Part shown: positions 6,355 through 7,092 of the stretch, in pieces
Position numbering within the stretch: position 1 is the first letter of the stretch
Layout: each line of letters starts with the position of its first letter
Translations under genes and position numbers: made by a program
From: Chitinophagaceae bacterium
GTDB taxonomy: Bacteria; Bacteroidota; Bacteroidia; Chitinophagales; Chitinophagaceae
Direction: 5' to 3'
Length of the DNA stretch: 7,092 bases
Assembly (NCBI GenBank): GCA_947468255.1
Contig: CANIMM010000163.1
Span: forward strand, 1-7,092
The notes under the pieces: model-generated
The model's database searches: none
Seen by the model: only the letters and a program-made list of their open reading frames with translations
Told to the model about the DNA's origin: nothing

Positions 6355-6905
6355 GTTACTGCGAAGCGATTCAACTGATGAAGCCGGATGTTCATATGGT
6401 AAATAAAATATACCATGATCAGCAATATGGATTTCCAATTCATGATGACAATGAATTGTTTTGCCGTTTAGTTTTGGAAATCAATCAGGCGGGACTTAGC
6501 TGGACTACCATCTTAAAAAAACAGGACAACTTCAGAAAGGCGTATGATCATTTTAATATCAAAAAGGTAGCAGGGTATAAAGATAAAGATGTGCAGCGCC
6601 TGTTAAATGATGCCGGCATTATTCGCAACAGATTAAAAGTGCATGCTGCAATTGAAAATGCAAAATCCATTATCGCCATTCAAAAAGAATTTGGCTCCTT
6701 TAAAAAATGGCTCGATCTGCATCATCCAAAAAACAGAGTCGACTGGACCAAGCTTTTTAAAAAAACCTTTCGCTTTACAGGTGGCGAAATAGTCAATGAA
6801 TTTTTATTAAGTACGGGCTATTTGCCCGGTGCGCACCATGAAGCGTGCCCTATTTATAAAAAAATAATTAAAACTAACCCTTCCTGGAAAATGGATAAAA
6901 AATGA
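6351..6905 (+). CDS. tag: DNA-3-methyladenine glycosylase I (Tag)
   Basis: Tag removes 3-methyladenine from alkylated DNA as the first step of base-excision repair. The 184-aa product has the helix-hairpin-helix glycosylase signatures: YHDQQYGFPIHDDNELF at 21-37, LEINQAGLSWTTILKK at 42-57, and AGIIRNRLKVHAAIENA at 88-104. Glu43 matches the catalytic-pocket Glu38 of E. coli Tag, and Trp51 matches Trp46. The zinc site appears intact: Cys4, His22, His162 and Cys166 match Cys4, His17, His175 and Cys179. Differences from E. coli are five extra residues between Cys4 and the YHD motif, Tyr for Trp in YHDxxWG, and a shorter central insertion. The ATG at 6351 overlaps the pnuC stop as ATGA, and the tag stop overlaps the next gene in the same way, so all three are probably translationally coupled. 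The repair role is not obviously related to its neighbours. Confidence 0.95.
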   Translation: MSYCEAIQLMKPDVHMVNKIYHDQQYGFPIHDDNELFCRLVLEINQAGLSWTTILKKQDNFRKAYDHFNIKKVAGYKDKDVQRLLNDAGIIRNRLKVHAAIENAKSIIAIQKEFGSFKKWLDLHHPKNRVDWTKLFKKTFRFTGGEIVNEFLLSTGYLPGAHHEACPIYKKIIKTNPSWKMDKK

Positions 6906-7092
6906 TGATGATAAAAGTGGTAGTGCTAGGCCCAGAAAGCACTGGTAAAAGCAGTTTGTGCGCACAATTAGCCGATCACTATAAAACCGGATGGGTGAAA
7001 GAATATGCCCGTGAATATTTACTTACCAACGGCACCGAATACAACTATGAAAACTTATTAGAAATTGCCCAGGGTCAATTGGTGCTGGAACA
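6902..7092 (+). CDS. NadR-type nicotinamide riboside kinase / AAA_28 ATPase (5' part only)
   Basis: 63 codons plus two bases are visible before the right edge. After a short beta-strand (IKVVVLG) comes a Walker A P-loop GPESTGKSS at 10-18, then WVKEYAREYL at 31-40. This is the start typical of the ribosylnicotinamide kinase domain of NadR and the stand-alone AAA_28 family. The enzyme would phosphorylate nicotinamide riboside to NMN, trapping what PnuC brings in. Unlike E. coli NadR there is no N-terminal DNA-binding or adenylyltransferase domain before the kinase. Three consecutive in-frame ATG codons (6902, 6905, 6908) are possible starts. I chose 6902 because it gives the same ATGA overlap as pnuC/tag. 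The C-terminal half, which holds the rest of the active site, is outside the window. Confidence 0.85.
   Translation, partial: MMMIKVVVLGPESTGKSSLCAQLADHYKTGWVKEYAREYLLTNGTEYNYENLLEIAQGQLVLE

Noticed and set aside
1..7092. Mobile element, CRISPR array, tRNA or rRNA, toxin-antitoxin or defence cassette.
   Set aside because: No spaced repeats, transposase motifs, terminal inverted repeats or RNA gene sequences were seen. The gene content is housekeeping and metabolic.

Overview
The window is chromosomal DNA that looks like Bacteroidota, most likely a member of the Chitinophagaceae or a close relative (an inference; no taxonomic marker gene is present). The signs are moderate AT-richness, almost no Shine-Dalgarno sequences, two clear copies of the Bacteroidota -7 promoter core TAnnTTTG (both TACCTTTG), and protein versions of a kind I associate with that phylum: a DUF7133-type lipoprotein, a NadR-type kinase next to PnuC, and a Tag glycosylase with the YHDxxYG motif.

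Layout from left to right. (1) Positions 1-1538, minus strand: the first 512 codons of a large secreted lipoprotein with a beta-propeller of the putative membrane-bound dehydrogenase type (Pirellula/Verrucomicrobium type, DUF7133). It carries calcium-loop-like DxNxDGxxD motifs. Its 3' end lies outside the window. (2) Positions 1539-1995: a 457-bp divergent intergenic region with two weak, mutually antisense 53-codon ORFs and a promoter core abutting the next gene. (3) Positions 1996-4335, plus strand: a complete UvrD/PcrA superfamily 1A DNA helicase of 779 aa; the longer reading frame from 1768 is judged to be non-coding upstream sequence. (4) Positions 4493-5092, plus: a 199-aa Nfu-type iron-sulfur scaffold/carrier, again shorter than the maximal frame and with its own promoter core. 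(5) An intrinsic terminator at 5118-5148 separates it from a convergent DoxX-like membrane protein (5165-5533, minus). (6) Positions 5704-7092, plus: a tightly overlapping three-gene operon of PnuC nicotinamide riboside transporter, Tag 3-methyladenine DNA glycosylase I, and the start of a NadR-type nicotinamide riboside kinase that runs off the right edge.

The last cluster is the clearest functional unit. PnuC lets nicotinamide riboside cross the inner membrane, and the NadR-type kinase phosphorylates and traps it as NMN for NAD synthesis. A DNA-repair glycosylase lies between them, joined on both sides by 4-nt ATGA stop/start overlaps. The remaining genes are housekeeping functions (helicase, Fe-S assembly) and a membrane protein of unknown role. 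I see no mobile element, CRISPR array, rRNA or tRNA, and nothing that convincingly amounts to a new defence or other undescribed system. The most useful observations are corrected start codons, a probably leaderless uvrD transcript, and the repair gene embedded in the NAD-salvage operon.
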